A stretch of 64,000 nt of DNA from Theropithecus gelada. Taxonomy: Eukaryota > Chordata > Mammalia > Primates > Cercopithecidae. Each line of letters opens with the position of its first letter. The stretch's first letter is position 1. Position numbers and translations under genes: made by a program. A model generated the notes under the pieces. The model had not been told where the DNA came from. It was given only the letters and a program-made list of their open reading frames with translations, and made no database searches. This document shows positions 48,857 to 59,284 of the stretch, piece by piece. The stretch is from positions 64,789,438-64,853,437 of the forward strand of contig NC_037681.1 in NCBI RefSeq assembly GCF_003255815.1. Direction: 5' to 3'.

Positions 48857-49003
48857 TATATAAGGGCAATCGGGTCCTCAAGGTTGAGTTCACGCCCACA
48901 GCTTGGGGTCTGGCAGAAGTACAACACTCCGACAGCGTCTTCCTGAAGGACTCAAGTGGTCAAAAACGCAAGACTGGTTTTCATTTTTTTACAGAGAAAT
49001 AAA
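48857..49003 (+). other. Unclassified CpG-containing segment
   Basis: TATATAAG at 48857-48864, a segment with several CpGs (48870-48970) unlike the AT-rich surroundings, and AATAAA at 48998-49003. A plus-strand frame stays open for about 50 codons across it. The arrangement could be an LTR R region or a pseudogene fragment; no family recognised. Confidence 0.4.
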
Positions 49004-49231
49004 ACACAATTCATGGCCTTTACTGAAGTGTACTGATTCGTGATTCATACAACAATGGGCATATCATGAGATTTTATTAAGAGCTATAATTTAGTGTTCT
49101 TGAAATTTTAGAAGGCTGAATTATACTTTGAAATGCACTGGCAGGCATACTAAGGAAGTCCTGAGGTGAATCGTTTTATATAAACCTACATTTTTATATA
49201 TTACATTAGAGCCCTACAAATATATGTATAC

Positions 49232-49488
49232 ACTCTTTTTTTTTTTTTTTTTTTTTGAGACAGAGTCTCCCTGTCACCCAGGCTGGAGTGCTGTGGTGTG
49301 ATCTCAGCTCACCGCAACCACTGCCTCCCTGGTTCAAGAGATTCTCCTGCCTCAGCCTCCCAACTAGCTGGGATTACAGGTGGGTGCCATGACGCCCGAT
49401 TAATTTTTGTATTTTTAGTAGAGACAGGGTTTTACTATTTGGCCAGGTTGGTCTCGAACTCCTGACCTCAGGTGATCTGCCTGCCTTG
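49232..49488 (-). mobile_element. AluS-like, reverse, 5'-truncated
   Basis: T22 head and right arm complete; sequence stops at 'ggtgatctgcctgccttgat', so the first 45 or so Alu bases are absent. Confidence 0.9.
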
Positions 49489-49664
49489 ATGGATATCCTC
49501 GTTTATACTTACATTTGACTAGAGACAACTGAGACTTGAAAATTTGAAAAACCAAGTTAGAATTACTGAGAAAATTAGTAGCTCCGATGTTCTACCCATT
49601 CTTTATTTTTAAACTAAAATTAATCTTAATGACCTACAAATAGGTTAACTTAAACAGTCCATAC

Positions 49665-49883
49665 CTTACATGAGAAGCTCCGACTTGGGATGTTTCTTGC
49701 TAACTCTGATATCTTGGGTTTATTTTGAAGACACTTGGTTAGGTGATATTTTTTCAATTTTATTCTATTGTAATAATGATCAGCGAAGTTATAGTGATTC
49801 AAATGCTGTTTCTGCATGCATTTTCCAAGGTGAGGAATACTATACTTCAAAGTTTGGAGAAATAATTTGGTCTTCTGCTGCAT
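49665..49883 (-). CDS. PREPL: PREPL coding exon 1 (long form start) and gene summary
   Basis: PREPL is a serine hydrolase with a seven-bladed propeller and a C-terminal alpha/beta-hydrolase domain; it hydrolyses (thio)esters rather than peptides and loss in humans causes congenital myasthenic syndrome 22. ATG is at 49883-49881; 73 codons (MQQKTKLFLQTLKYS to PSRSFSCK) end at the donor GTATGG. This N-terminus has about 15 Lys/Arg and only two acidic residues, as expected of the mitochondrial targeting end of the long form. The 14 exons join with consistent phases to 727 codons; propeller about residues 100-450, hydrolase about 455-727, triad S559-D645-H690. No frameshift or nonstandard splice site was found. 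Confidence 0.96.
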
Positions 49884-49918
49884 GGTACCAAAGTCCCTGG
49901 TTTATGCTCCTTTTGGGG
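49884..49918 (-). other. PREPL: PREPL 5'UTR part of coding exon 1 (inferred)
   Basis: Directly upstream of the ATG the minus strand reads CTGGCAG at 49925-49919, a possible acceptor with a weak pyrimidine tract, which would join this exon to a non-coding first exon in the CpG island. Confidence 0.45.
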
Positions 49919-50399
49919 CTGCCAGCACACGAATGATTTTATAGGTATGATTACAGAGTAGTGGGTTCTCAGAGTATCTAAGATCAGCAGTTCTCATTGC
50001 TCCTTTTCAGGGCCATGCCCTGCTTAGGTTATGAGTAACTTCAGACAGCTGATAACTTAGGCTAACTAAATCTAAAAACGTGTGTGAGTTAAAGTTTCAT
50101 TCAAATCATACTTCTTGGCAGATGTGACTTAAATGTCTCATTTGTAAAATTAATCCTATCAGGCTCAAACTATGCAGCACTGATTCTGGCACACATAGGG
50201 GCAAACTAAAACAAAAAAACAAAACAAGAAACAAAACAAAAATTTGCAAATAAGTACACAGACTTAATGGGATATCTCAGGAACTCAGGGCTGTAAAAGG
50301 TAAAAAGCCTTTGGTCTTACATAATTATGAACATATCTTTGGTATGTATGTGGAAGATAAACTGGAAAAGCCTAATTATTTAATAAAGGTGGGGGAGGG

Positions 50400-50580
50400 A
50401 AGATTAATTATTGTTGAGTGTTAACTAAGTGCCAGGTGCTTTTATCTTGTCTAATTTAAATTTTATATAGACTTGATAAATTAGATACTACAATGCACAT
50501 TTTACAAGTTGCCAAACTGTGGCTGTGGGAGGTTCTAAGCAACTGTTCCAGGTCACTTGGACAGTAAGCTATATAGCAAA
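50400..50580 (-). mobile_element. MIR, reverse
   Basis: 'gtgttaactaagtgccaggtgc', 'cattttacaagttgcc' and 'ggtcacttggacagtaag' follow the reversed MIR in order. Confidence 0.8.
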
Positions 50581-50739
50581 AATTCCAATTTGTTTTGGTT
50601 CCAAAAATTGGAAAACTCAACTATGGATTTTAACGTTAAAAAGGTATTTAGTGCTTTAACTAAAACAACAAAAAACCCCTGCAAGATGCACAAATAAAAT
50701 GTGAGGCCATCTCTGGTTTGTCAGGAGGTAGCTTTTATT

Positions 50740-50965
50740 AACCTTGAGAGCTAATAAGTAGTTAAGAGTCAGAGAGACCTGGGTTGAGGTCTTAGCTCCA
50801 ACACTTAACTGTGTCTCTGGGCCTCAGTTTCCTTATCTGCAAAAATGAAATGACACCATTTACCTTCTAGGGTTGTTGTTGTAAAAACAAAATGAGGCAG
50901 TTTAATGTTAAGACCATACAGTGCCTGGCACGTAGTGACCACTCAATAAATGGCAGTTGCTGTGA
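50740..50965 (+). mobile_element. MIR, forward
   Basis: 'gacctgggttgaggtc', 'gggcctcagtttccttatctg', 'agggttgttgttgtaa', 'cagtgcctggcacgtag' and 'ctcaataaatggc' give an almost complete MIR. Confidence 0.88.
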
Positions 50966-52054
50966 TTTACGTCAGGAATAATCTAGGTCTATTGCACACA
51001 GCTGAACGTCATTATGGACGTCTTCCACAAAATACCCCCTGGTATCAAAGGTAGAAGGCTGCGTCAAATTTACCATAGATCAGATGCGCTACGACGCCCC
51101 CGCCCCCTTTAATCCCTTTCCATGTCGCAGCAAAATAATGGGTGATTGGGGGTAGAGAAGCAACACTAGTTTACTAGCCGACACTAGTAAAAAAAGGGGA
51201 AAAAAGACCCGAATAACAAGGGCCTGCAAAGGTCCTACATCACCACGTCCCCACACCCTTTATCCATCCTTCATCCTCAAGGAGAAGACAGTATGCAAGG
51301 CTAGGATGGGGGTGGGGTAGATAAACGGGTGTTCTCGGGAGAACCTATTCGTTTTCCCCATGCAACTCTCCACCCCAGGGATGAGGCGATCTGAATGCAA
51401 CAGGGAGAGGGACCAGGTGACACGCACGCAGTGCTGGGCCATGAGTCAAAAAGCGAGGACCTGGGGACTGAGGGGTGGGTGTGGGGAGGAAGGGGAGAAG
51501 GGAAGAGACCAGTACACTCCCCATACATACGCAAATTGAGAGAATCAGTCCGGCTCTGGACACAAACCAGTGAAGGCAGGCCGGAGAACCTGAAGCTCTC
51601 AGAGAGGAGCAGATGTCACCGCAGGCACGTCCAGCCGAAGTCTGCGTTCCGCAGCCCACAGAACGACAACCTACCCAGAGCCGCCTAGAGCTGGTTTGCA
51701 GCACGCCGAGCTACGTAACCTCAGTCTACCACGAGCAACAGGCAGATTTCGCCATCTTTGTTGTGGTCAAGGATTCTTCTGGCGTTCCTGGGTTCTTTAG
51801 TCTCAAAATATATAAGACTCTTTGTTCTTTGCTAGTCTTCTGAGCTCGAGATGAAGCAGAGAAGACTAAGACAATGAGGAACAGCGTTCCAGTAGCCCTG
51901 CCACATTTCTCTAACCCTCTGGTCCGCCCTCACTCAAGATGGCTACCAGCAAAATGGTGCAATGACGTGACAACGCGGCCCTGGTTGCCAAGGAGATGCG
52001 AGTACCGGAAATGCGGAATTCGGGGAGGGCGCGCATGCCTGGGTCGTTGCGGGC

Positions 52055-52070
52055 GGGGGGGGGGGGGGGG
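52055..52070 (+). repeat. Run of 16 G
   Basis: Uninterrupted G16 within the promoter/5'UTR of CAMKMT; likely unstable in length and in sequencing, and able to form G-quadruplexes. Confidence 0.9.
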
Positions 52071-52166
52071 CAGGCGTCACAGGTCCTGACAGGGAAGAAG
52101 TTGGCAGGTCCTGGCAGGGGACGAGCTGCGGTGGCGGCACCTCCGGGTATGGAAGGCTCCAGTGAG

Positions 52167-52304
52167 ATGGAGTCGCGAGTCGCGGACGCTGGGGCCGGTG
52201 AGACTGCGAGAGCAGCGGGCGGCGGTCTGGCAGTTGGCTGCACCACTCGGGGGCCCGTAGTCTCGGCGCCCCTGGGAGCCGCCCGGTGGAAGCTCCTGCG
52301 GCAG
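52167..52304 (+). CDS. CAMKMT: CAMKMT coding exon 1
   Basis: CAMKMT is a seven-beta-strand class I methyltransferase that trimethylates one lysine of calmodulin (Lys115). The exon reads MESRVADAGAGETARAAGG through GAARWKLLRQ (46 codons) and ends at the donor GTAGGG. I place the start at 52167, the N-terminus known from human; ATG has G at -3 and +4. An in-frame ATG 18 bases upstream (52149, also good context) would add MEGSSE, and the frame stays open back to an ATG at 51996. The region is Ala/Gly-rich and probably disordered; the SAM-binding fold lies in later exons outside the window. Confidence 0.92.
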
Positions 52305-53532
52305 GTAGGGGAGAACCTGCTCGCCTCACCTTTGCCTCTGGTCACTCCCCCTCACGTACCAGGGGAGCGACCGTTCGCAGCTCTTTCCTCTTGGCAGTTC
52401 TGGGAGTCCCTTCTCAGTTTGCCGGGAGCCACCTGCGAAGCTCCCCCTCGCTTCACCTAAGTGTCCCATCCAAGAGGAGGAATAGGTGGGGTTGGATGAG
52501 GAGGAAGACAGCCAAGGCTGAGCTCCTGGGAAACTCTGATCGAAGTAGAGGAACCCCTTCTATACATTTTTGTGCGTCTGGGGGACTTTTCCCCTTCTCG
52601 CCAGTCTCTGGTGCGCCCGCCGCTCCCCACTGCTCTTTTCCTGCTTCTGTTTTGCTTCCTTCCCCAGGTTTCTTCTAGCTTAACTCCCAGCCTGGTTCTA
52701 GTTACTGATGTTCTTCTGCACCCTCTGGCCCCGTCTTTTGCCCAGCGTGGTTGACTGTGCCGGGACTGAGACGCGGCACGCGTTCCCTTGGCATCTTCCG
52801 TACAGCGGAGCGTGCAAGGAGTAGGAAGAGCTGACCTCCTCTCCCACCGAGGTCTCAAAGTTCAATGATTATCTTGTAGTTTGAAGTGATCAGCGAGATT
52901 CTCCGTGTCCAAAGTGGTTTAGTTAAAGTGTGTTCGTTTGTTGAATGATGGTATCTTCTGGTACTTCAAAGTTTCTGCTGTTACTTAGAACTTCTCTCGT
53001 GCAAGCTTGACGGAAGTTCTGATTTATGATCACTCACATTCTTCGCTCACTTCTTGAAGTTAATTTAAGTCTGGTTATTGTTTTTACATACCAGTGTTAT
53101 GCCTCTGCCTGAAGTTTTCTGCCTAAAGCTTTACTCAGGAGGACATTTTTCCATTTCTGACAGTTGTGTTTGGAAGAGTTTCCCAGCTATTGCCACTTTA
53201 CTTGAGATTGTGCTTTTAGTATTTTGAGGGTCACTTTGTTTGCAGTTGCCTTGAGTCACCTTTTCATACAGTGGTCTTTTAGTGCTTTTGGAGTTATGAG
53301 TTAAGTAGATCATCAGAGTTAATTAAAATTTATTTGCTGATGCATTGACAGTCTTTCCAGACCAGTAATGATCTGGTTTTGCTATTGTTACAAATGGTAT
53401 TACAGGATAAGAAAATGCATGTCCTCACAGATCATCATAGGAAGTACCTATAATAAAGTAAACATCTGATTTTTTTTTTTGTTTTTAATAGTGACCACTG
53501 AAATGAGATCTTGGACTCAACCCTCCTCCTCG

Positions 53533-53548
53533 CCCCCCCCCCCCCCCC
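53533..53548 (+). repeat. Run of 16 C
   Basis: C16 directly before the reverse Alu cluster, preceded by 'cctcctcctcg'. Confidence 0.9.
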
Positions 53549-53552
53549 GCTT

Positions 53553-53849
53553 TTCTTTTTGAGATGGAGTTTCGCTCTTGTTGCACAGGCTGGAGTGCAA
53601 TGGCTGCCATCTCGGCTCACTGCAACCTCCGCCTCCCGGGTTCAAATGATTCTCCTTCTTCAGTCTCCCTAGCAGCTGGGATTACAGGCATGCACCACCA
53701 CACCTGGCTTTTTTTTTTTTTTTTTTTTAGCAGAGACGGGGTTTCTCCATGTTGGTCAGGCTGGTCTCGAACTCCCGACCTTAGGTGATCCACCCACCTC
53801 GGCTTCCCAAAGTGCTGGGATTATAGGCGTGAGCCACAGTGCCCGGCCC
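53553..53849 (-). mobile_element. AluS-like, reverse
   Basis: 'tttgagatggagtttcgctc' to 'gccacagtgcccggcc', with a T21 linker at 53709-53729. Confidence 0.92.
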
Positions 53850-53853
53850 CCCT

Positions 53854-54170
53854 CCCGTTTTTTTTGTTTTGTTTTGTTTTGTTTTGATACAGAGTCTTAC
53901 TATGTCATCCAGGCGGGAGTGCAGTGGTGCAATGTTGACTCACTGCAGCCTCTGCCTCCCTGGTTCAAGCAATTCTCCCTTACTCAGCCTCCCGAGTAAC
54001 TGGGATTACAGGCGCTCACCATCACACCCGGCTAATTTTTGTATTTTTAGTAGAGATGGAGTTTCGCCATTTTGGCCAGGCTGGTCTCGAACTCTTGACT
54101 TCAGGTGATTCACCTGCCTTCCCTCCCAAAGTGCTGGGATTACAGGCCTGAGCCACTGTGCCTGCCGCGC
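53854..54170 (-). mobile_element. AluS-like, reverse, (TTTTG)n head
   Basis: Tail reads (TTTTG)n at 53860-53887; body 'atacagagtcttactatgtc' to 'gagccactgtgcctgcc'. Confidence 0.9.
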
Positions 54171-54185
54171 CCACCACCCCCCCGA

Positions 54186-54452
54186 CTTTTTTTTTTTTTG
54201 AGACGGAGTCTCGCTCTGTCGCCCAGGCTGGAGTGCAGTGGCGGGATCTCAGCTCACTGCAAGCTCCGCCTCCCGGGTTCCTGCCGGACTACAGGCGCCC
54301 ACCACCTCGCCCGGCTAGTTTTTTGTATTTTTTTAGTAGAGACGGGGTTTCACCGTGTTAGCCAGGATGGTCTTGATCTCCTGACCTCGTGATCCGCCCC
54401 TCTCAGCCTCCCAAAGTGCTGGGATTACAGGCTTGAGCCACCGCGCCCGGCC
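54186..54452 (-). mobile_element. AluY, reverse, internal deletion
   Basis: Near-consensus Old World monkey-type AluY lacking about 30 bases in the right arm, where 'gggttcctgccggactac' joins parts that are normally apart. Confidence 0.92.
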
Positions 54453-54560
54453 TTTTTTTTTTTTTTTTTTTAAATAAATGAGCTAGGGTCTTACTTAGCA
54501 ATCCTCCCACCTCATCTTCCTGAGTAGTTGGGATTACAGGGGTATGCCATGATGCCTGGC
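54453..54560 (-). mobile_element. Alu fragment, reverse
   Basis: T21 run followed by 'cttcctgagtagttgggattac' and 'ccatgatgcctggc'; partial copy abutting the AluY. Confidence 0.75.
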
Positions 54561-54769
54561 TTTTCAGTGATTCTTAGTGTAGTAAAAGCTACAGCATTTA
54601 CGTTCATTATAAATTGCGGTCTAAATGAGAACAGTGACAAGTTTCAGCTGTGGCTGTTACATGACCTCCCCACACGTTCTGACATTGAAACTTTTGGTAT
54701 ACATCTGCCTGCTTGGAGTCTTTTTATCTTCTCTACTTGGTGAATGATTGTTCATTCTTCACACTTCCA

Positions 54770-55010
54770 TTTCAAACTACTCTTCTGTGAAGCCACCCCT
54801 AATGCCTCTGGGCTAAGTTAAACCCTCAGCCCACTCTACTAGTGAGCCCCTTATATTATTTTATGATCATGTGATCAGGGTCTCTCTTTATTACTAGAAC
54901 GGGCATTCTCCCTGGGAAAAGGTGATGTTTTATTAGATTATATCCTCTGCATCTAGCACAGGACCTGGTTAATTGGTTTTTAGTAGATGTTGTTAAGTGT
55001 CTGTGGAAAG
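54770..55010 (+). mobile_element. L2 fragment, forward
   Basis: 'ctgtgaagccacccctaatgcc' and 'gcatctagcacaggacctgg' followed by 'gtagatgttgttaagtg' fit the L2 3' end. Confidence 0.6.
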
Positions 55011-56572
55011 CCTGAGAGTAAGGTCAGTCTTTAAATGGCGCATAGCACCTAGTCCTTAGTGTATTTTATCAGTAAGTTATTGCTCAGTAAGAACCACAAC
55101 ATCACAGTGGCATACAGCAGTTAATATTTGTTTTGTTGGTGCATGTGGGGACCACCTGGGAGCTGACTGACATAGGCTGTAGTCACCTGGGTATCTCTAT
55201 GATGCACATGTGGTCCATATGTCTCTAATCTTTGGACTAGTGGGCTAAAGTCCTCATGGTGATAGCAGAGGTATAAGAGCAAGCCCAACCACAGAAACAC
55301 ATTTTAAACCCCTGCTCACATCATGTGTTTACTTCCTATTGGCCAAAGTCAAGGGGCAGGGAAATACAACTCCTTCCTTGGAGGTGACAAAGAGGAAGTG
55401 AATCTTTTTCTATTATAATTTAATCCATCACATATATTAAACATTTACAAGCTCTTAGTAAATGTATTTCAAATGAATGAACCATTCCTATCTTATATGC
55501 ATCTAGTACTGGAAAACTATAAGGGATCTAAGCAGTGCTAGAGATATGTGACTCCTTTTCTCTCTCGTGGGACATCTGCAGAACATCTGCTCTGTCTGCT
55601 TGTTTTTTCCTTTACAATTCTGTCTTTCCATTACCCTATAGAGCTCCAGTGCTGTCTCATGGCCTTTTACTTTATGTTAACTGTTCAGTATTTTCTGTGT
55701 TTTGTAATTAACAAAACACAGGTTTTGAGAGAAAACCTGGTTGACCTAGTGCATCATTTGGTTCCAGGTTACCTGATAAATTGCCAAAATTTGAGTCAAG
55801 CGAGTACTTAAATTAGATGAGGTCTGGAAGTTTATTAATCAATATCAGTAGAGGTTATGGATGTTGTTCTATTTTCCTCTTTGTTGAGTCTCATTACATG
55901 TTGACAAAGATGGCCACTGGCAACTCCAGACTTTCATATCCATCCAGCTAGTAATCCGGAAGAAATAACTCTTTTCCCCAACATCCAAATCATTTCTTCC
56001 AAAGGACTCTGATAGGCCAAGGTTGGACCAATTGCTATGTCCAGAATGGGGCACTTTGGCTAACCTGGGTCATCAACCCACCCTGTGGCAGGTAAGGTGT
56101 AACAACCTCACTAGAATTACATAGAGTGAGGGAAGGGCAGTTCCTAAAAGGAGGTGATGTAGGGCAGATGGAAGAGTAGCAATGACTGTTACACGTGTAT
56201 TTACAAACCACCTACCGAATGAAAAATCTTGCCTAGAGGTGTGACTACCTGGCTGAAGAATCTGATTATGGAATATTTCACAGTACAATTTATATTAAAG
56301 CAGGATGCTTTTACCTGGATTGGCTAATTGAAAAAGTTGGTTAAGAGGTGAATTGTAATAACAATACATATTCCAAGTGAAGTTATTTTCTGAGTGTCAA
56401 ATCTTTCTAGATATTTATAATTCTTCAAATGTTTGTAGTTGGCTTCCAATACCTAAATTGATAGTAAACTTTTAAGCAACTTACCTTTATCTTTCTAAAA
56501 CATTCAACTTGGCTTTTAGGGTAGCGACAACTCCCTTTTAGCTCTATGTTATTAGTTTTGTAATATTTAATT

Positions 56573-56660
56573 AATGACAAGTTAAATATTTAATTGATGA
56601 CAAATTTAATTTATTTAATGACAAGTTAAATATTTCATTGATGACAAATTTAATTTGTTA
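56573..56660 (+). repeat. 44-bp tandem duplication
   Basis: Two adjacent 44-base units, each starting aatgacaagttaaatattt (56573 and 56617), nearly identical. Confidence 0.88.
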
Positions 56661-56854
56661 TTTTGAAGAACAAGTAGAATAAAAAGGTTTGTGAAGAAGC
56701 ACAGTTAACTTGGCAAGCATACAACTTGACACTGGCATCAGATGCATCTAAATCTTGATCCAGTCCTAGGTCTACCACTTGCTGTGCGCTCTTCACTGAT
56801 CTGTATCAAGTATTTAGATTGTTATGGAATGTATTTTTGTTTCACCTTTATTCT

Positions 56855-56997
56855 TTTTCTTTTTTTTTTTTTTTTTGAGACGGAGTCTTACTCTGTCGCC
56901 CAGGCTGGAGTGCAGTGGCCGGATCTCAGCTCACTGCAAGCTCCGCCTCCCGGGTTTACGCCATTCTCCTGCCTCAGCCTCCCGAGTAGCTGGGACT
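56855..56997 (-). mobile_element. 5'-truncated AluY, reverse
   Basis: Only the 3' half of a young AluY, flanked by a perfect 16-base duplication gtttcacctttattct at 56839-56854 and 56998-57013. Confidence 0.93.
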
Positions 56998-57149
56998 GTT
57001 TCACCTTTATTCTTGACTTTGTTTTATATCCTTACTTTTGCTTTCTTTTTTTCTTTCTCATCCACTTTTCACAAATGGTATCTTGTATTGTTCATCTTTT
57101 TAAGCCATCTTAAATCCTTTTGGTAATGGGTGTGATGTAAGTCTTCTGT

Positions 57150-57325
57150 AAGTTGTCGGAATTTGGACAACTTTTTACTTTTCTAACCTCAGTTTTCTCT
57201 TCACTTAATGGGAGCAATAACACATACTTTGGAGGGTTGTTTTGAGTATTTGACATAATATTTGTAAAATGCTTAGCTTGGAATCTGCCATGTCATAGAC
57301 TCACCATAAATAGTAGCTATTATTA
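57150..57325 (+). mobile_element. MIR, forward
   Basis: 'cctcagttttctcttcac', 'ggagggttgttttgagtatttg', 'aaaatgcttagcttgg' and 'aatagtagctattatt' follow the MIR consensus. Confidence 0.75.
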
Positions 57326-57337
57326 TTATTATTATTT

Positions 57338-57624
57338 GAGACAGAGTCTCACTCCATCACCCAGGCTGAAGTACAGTGGTGTGATCCTAGCTCACTGCAA
57401 CTTCCATGTCCTGGGTTCAAACGATTCTTGTGCCTTAGTCTTCCGAGTAGCTGGGACTACAGGTGCACACCACCACGCCTGGCTAATTTTTGTATTTCTT
57501 TTTTTAGCAGGGATGGGGTTTTGCCATGTTGCCCAGGCTGGTCTCGAACTCCTGAGCTTAAGCATTCTGCCCACCTCAGCCTCCCAAAGTGCTGGGATTA
57601 CAGGTGTGCCACCATGCCTGGCCT
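57338..57624 (-). mobile_element. AluS/J-like, reverse
   Basis: Starts after (TTA)n, 'gagacagagtctcactccatc' to 'gtgccaccatgcctggcc'. Confidence 0.9.
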
Positions 57625-57854
57625 GTTGCTGTGTCTTAAAAATGGGAAACAATATAGCTTCTGCATATAAAGGATAAGGTTTTCTGGTTTTTACTTGCAT
57701 CCCTGAGCATAGATTCATATATAAATATAGGGATTCAGAGTTCTGTTTACTGTTCTCCTAACTGTAGGGTAACTGGAATTGGCCATTTTTGTTGGGGGGA
57801 TCCCAAATGTCAGTATCTACAGGTCTTTTTTTCTTGTTCCAGTATCCCAGAAAG

Positions 57855-58215
57855 GAAACCAGGTTAAGCATCCCTAATCCAAAAATTCAAGATCTTAAAT
57901 GCTCCAATATCTGAAACTTTTTGAGAGCTGACATGTTGCCACGAATGGAAAATTCCATGTTTGACCTCATGTGACGAGTTGCAATTAAAATACAATCAAA
58001 ACTTTGTTTTGTGCATAAAATTATTTTAAAAATTATATAAAATTGCCTTCAGGCCATGTGTATAAGGTATATATGAAAAATAAATGAATTTCATGTTTAG
58101 ACTTGGGTCCCATCCCAAGCCTTCTCTTTATGTTTTGCAAATATTCCCAAATCCAAACAAATCCAATATCTGAACAAATTCAAAATCCAAAATACTTCTG
58201 GTTCCATTTTGAATA
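57855..58215 (+). mobile_element. Tigger-like DNA transposon
   Basis: Opens 'caggttaagcatccctaatcc' and closes 'aatccaaaatacttctggttcc...ataaggtgtactc', with the repeated 'aatccaaa' motif typical of one TcMar-Tigger-class family. Family name uncertain. Confidence 0.6.
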
Positions 58216-59224
58216 AGGTGTACTCATTCTATATTGCAGTCTCTCTGGCAGATATGACTCGCTGCCTATTATCTAGAAGCTAAGTGAAGGAAAAGGATAT
58301 TGATCAGAATGAAGAGCCTGTTATACTACTTTAAGCTGTACTTGATGTTTAAGATCAGAACTGTCACTCATCTTCTCTAGAAATGTACCTATCAAAGTTC
58401 CATTGTGGGGAAGTGTAGTTGCCTGGTGTTGATGATGTAATCAGGGCATCTAGCTACTCTTCTAAAAGTTTTTCAACCAGTACTTTTGTGTTTAGCCTTA
58501 CTCCTCTATCCCACTGGTACATCTGGTCTTCATAAGTGTTTCCGTATAGTTATGATCAGTTTAGTTAGTTCTGAAGTAAACAAACATTTCAGGTTAATAA
58601 ATGGGTCTTCGACTTCCATTGTGTTCAGTTTCATACGTTGTTTACCTAATGGGTTTAGGGACCTTAGGACTTGATGTCTTTTTTTTTTTCTTCTGATACT
58701 TAATCTTTTGACATGAACTTACTTGGCATAGCATTGATATTTGACTAAATGGCTTATTGACTTACTTAGGAGAATGAGAAAATGCCTTGACTAATTCCTT
58801 CACCCCAGATAATTTCATTTGAATATTATTTAATTATATAACATGGGTATTTGAAGGAGGTCTTCTAAAAGTGGTAGATGATAAGGTTATAATCTACCTT
58901 AAGGTTAACTTGATGGGAGATTTGAGTATCCTCTCAGTTCATAAAACTACAAATATTATTGATGGCCTTAAAATAACTGTATCTTCTTTTTAAAGAAACA
59001 TCAAAAGTAATTTGACTTGATCTCCTATTGTAATTACTTTTACCTAACATGGATTATATAAATGTCTTATTTGTTCTAAATATGTTGCCTGTTACTTTCA
59101 TTGAATATTAGCTTGTTGTCATATTGTAGATCATATAGATCATGCAGATCATACTAAACTATGAAAGCCCCTTCCAGTATTATACATGTGGTAACTTAAA
59201 TTATTTTTTACATTAGTGGTTTAT

Positions 59225-59284
59225 GGTGCCATTACCTTGACATCAGAGTACCTTGGTGCCTTTACCTTGACATCAGAGTAATTT
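59225..59284 (+). repeat. 30-bp tandem duplication
   Basis: Units at 59225-59254 and 59255-59284, each with ttaccttgacatcagagta, differing at a few bases. Confidence 0.88.

Larger units (their letters stand above)
27830..49664 (-). other. PREPL: PREPL first coding intron (21.8 kb)
   Basis: Largest intron of the gene in this window. It holds a full-length L1 (34441-40800), a 2-kb L2 relic (32190-34265), an antisense L2 (44330-45580) and about fourteen Alus, described separately. The parts 28800-29500, 29650-31100, 31430-32190, 47260-48280 and 48480-48720 contain AT-rich sequence with no gene. No coding exon of another gene was found. Confidence 0.85.
49919..51700 (-). other. PREPL: PREPL 5' non-coding intron
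   Basis: Between the first coding exon and the promoter. It contains two MIR copies (50400-50580 and 50740-50965) and no Alu. The non-coding exon 1 and its donor could not be fixed. Confidence 0.6.
51590..52460. promoter_or_regulatory. CpG island and PREPL/CAMKMT bidirectional promoter
   Basis: GC-rich, CpG-dense and Alu-free stretch between divergent genes, without a consensus TATA box. Sites seen: CRE-like TGACGTGA at 51963-51970; ETS-like ACCGGAA at 52004-52010; NRF1-like GCGCATGC at 52031-52038; YY1-like CAAGATGGC at 51935-51943 on the plus strand and CAAAGATGGCG at 51760-51750 on the minus strand. The last is well placed for a leftward PREPL start. Exact start sites are not determined. 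Confidence 0.85.

Noticed and set aside
51345..52858. Several long open frames on both strands near the CpG island
   Set aside because: GC-rich sequence has few stop codons. Only the CAMKMT frame at 52149/52167-52304 has a known product and a splice donor.
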